A stretch of 64,000 nucleotides of DNA, taken from positions 62,001-126,000 of the forward strand of contig CAVQMC010000027.1 in assembly GCA_963713505.1 (NCBI GenBank). The letters run 5' to 3'. Made by a program: the position numbers and the translations under genes. Origin of the DNA: CAVQMC01 sp963713505 (GTDB lineage Bacteria; Bacteroidota; Ignavibacteria; Ignavibacteriales; Ignavibacteriaceae). The notes under the pieces are model-generated. The model was given only the letters and a program-made list of their open reading frames with translations. It ran no database searches and was not told the origin of the DNA. Shown here piece after piece: positions 63,598 through 64,000 of the stretch. Each line of letters starts with the position of its first letter. The first letter of the stretch is position 1.

Positions 63598-64000
63598 TTA
63601 TTTGACTCTCAAATACTGAATACTGAACAACTTGTTCTTATCCGTCCAGACTTTTTTCACATCAAAATCCCCCCTAACAAGTTCTGCAAATTCATTTAAA
63701 GAATATTTGTAGGAATATTCGGTAAGTATAAATTCGCCTTCATCAAAAGTTATTTCCGCACTGTTAATGTTTACTTTCTGTTTTTTTCTGCTTACAAGGT
63801 GCATTTCTATTCTGCCGCGAAATTGGTCATATATTGCATTATGATAAAAATTATTCAGATCAAAATTAGCATTTAATTCTTTATTTATTCTGCGCAGCAT
63901 GTTAAGATTAAATTCAGCAGTTACCCCTTTTCTATCATTATATGCTTTTTCTAATGTTTCGCGGTCTTTCTTCAAATCAACACCGATTACAAGTCCGCCG
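63598..64000 (-). CDS. egtD: EgtD-like histidine N-alpha-methyltransferase, C-terminal part
   Basis: The frame is open to the window edge, so the N-terminus lies beyond base 64000. The visible part, about 134 residues, is the end of the EgtD/DUF2260 methyltransferase family: GLVIGVDLKKDRETLEKAYNDRKGVTAEF in its key pieces (GVDLKKD, AYND, GVTAEFNLN), then MLRRINKELNANFDL, GRIEMHLVSRKKQ, FILTEYSYKYS and KVWTDKNKLFSIQYLRV. These enzymes trimethylate histidine for ergothioneine, using S-adenosylmethionine. The substrate-binding front cannot be checked here. Confidence 0.88.
   Translation of the reverse strand, partial: GGLVIGVDLKKDRETLEKAYNDRKGVTAEFNLNMLRRINKELNANFDLNNFYHNAIYDQFRGRIEMHLVSRKKQKVNINSAEITFDEGEFILTEYSYKYSLNEFAELVRGDFDVKKVWTDKNKLFSIQYLRVK

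Noticed and set aside
1..64000. tRNA genes, insertion sequences or phage
   Set aside because: No cloverleaf with TTCGANTC arm, transposase or phage gene was seen on either strand.

Overview
The window is AT-rich and reads like a chromosome segment of an Ignavibacteria-type member of the Bacteroidota/Chlorobi group. Seven secreted proteins end in the type A type IX secretion (T9SS) sorting domain in its Ignavibacteria-like form (QNYPNPFNP, then GxxVxxLV, then SSGVYFYxL). A PorV-like shuttle, TonB receptors with a carboxypeptidase-like front domain and a hybrid HTCS sensor point the same way. I saw no tRNA, rRNA, CRISPR array, phage or insertion sequence.

Layout. 0-0.9 kb: tail of a YtxJ-like protein and a secreted H-type lectin-like protein. 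1-12.8 kb: secreted M36 metalloprotease, then an envelope thiol-redox group: three Omp28-like proteins with thioredoxin cysteines, a small T9SS cargo, a TlpA/ResA thioredoxin and an outer-membrane barrel. 12.9-14.9 kb: membrane-anchored SGNH hydrolase with TPRs. 15.2-23.7 kb: a long leader holding a structured RNA with a predicted pseudoknot and a 25-codon ORF inside an inverted repeat, then DUF4397 lipoprotein, TonB receptor, large secreted protein and PorV-like protein. 23.9-33.5 kb: lipocalin-like proteins, a hydrolase with an altered nucleophile, a kinase/regulator pair with two matching candidate operators downstream, haem protein, acyl-CoA synthetase, DedA. 33.7-38 kb: MacA-like adaptor with LolC/E-like permeases and LolD-like ATPase. 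38.2-43.9 kb: TPR protein, two small secreted proteins, a second two-component pair, pruA. 44-53 kb: HTCS followed by three T9SS cargoes. 53-64 kb: mostly housekeeping genes (thioredoxin-like, phosphoesterase, DUF2203, serC, DUF1015, esterase, acid phosphatase, valS, DinB, egtD).

Two themes run through it. First, export to the cell surface: T9SS cargoes, a PorV-like partner, and sensors that could control them. Second, reading-frame damage: about fifteen single-base shifts, nearly all equal to one extra base, break otherwise complete genes including valS and serC. They are densest at 55.5-62.4 kb. Sequence error is the simplest explanation, so broken genes here should not be taken as biologically dead without checking reads.

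The most novel-looking element is the leader at 15.2-15.6 kb, with four nested or interlocked helices, a pseudoknot, a possible alternative hairpin and a small ORF upstream of an outer-membrane uptake/secretion operon.
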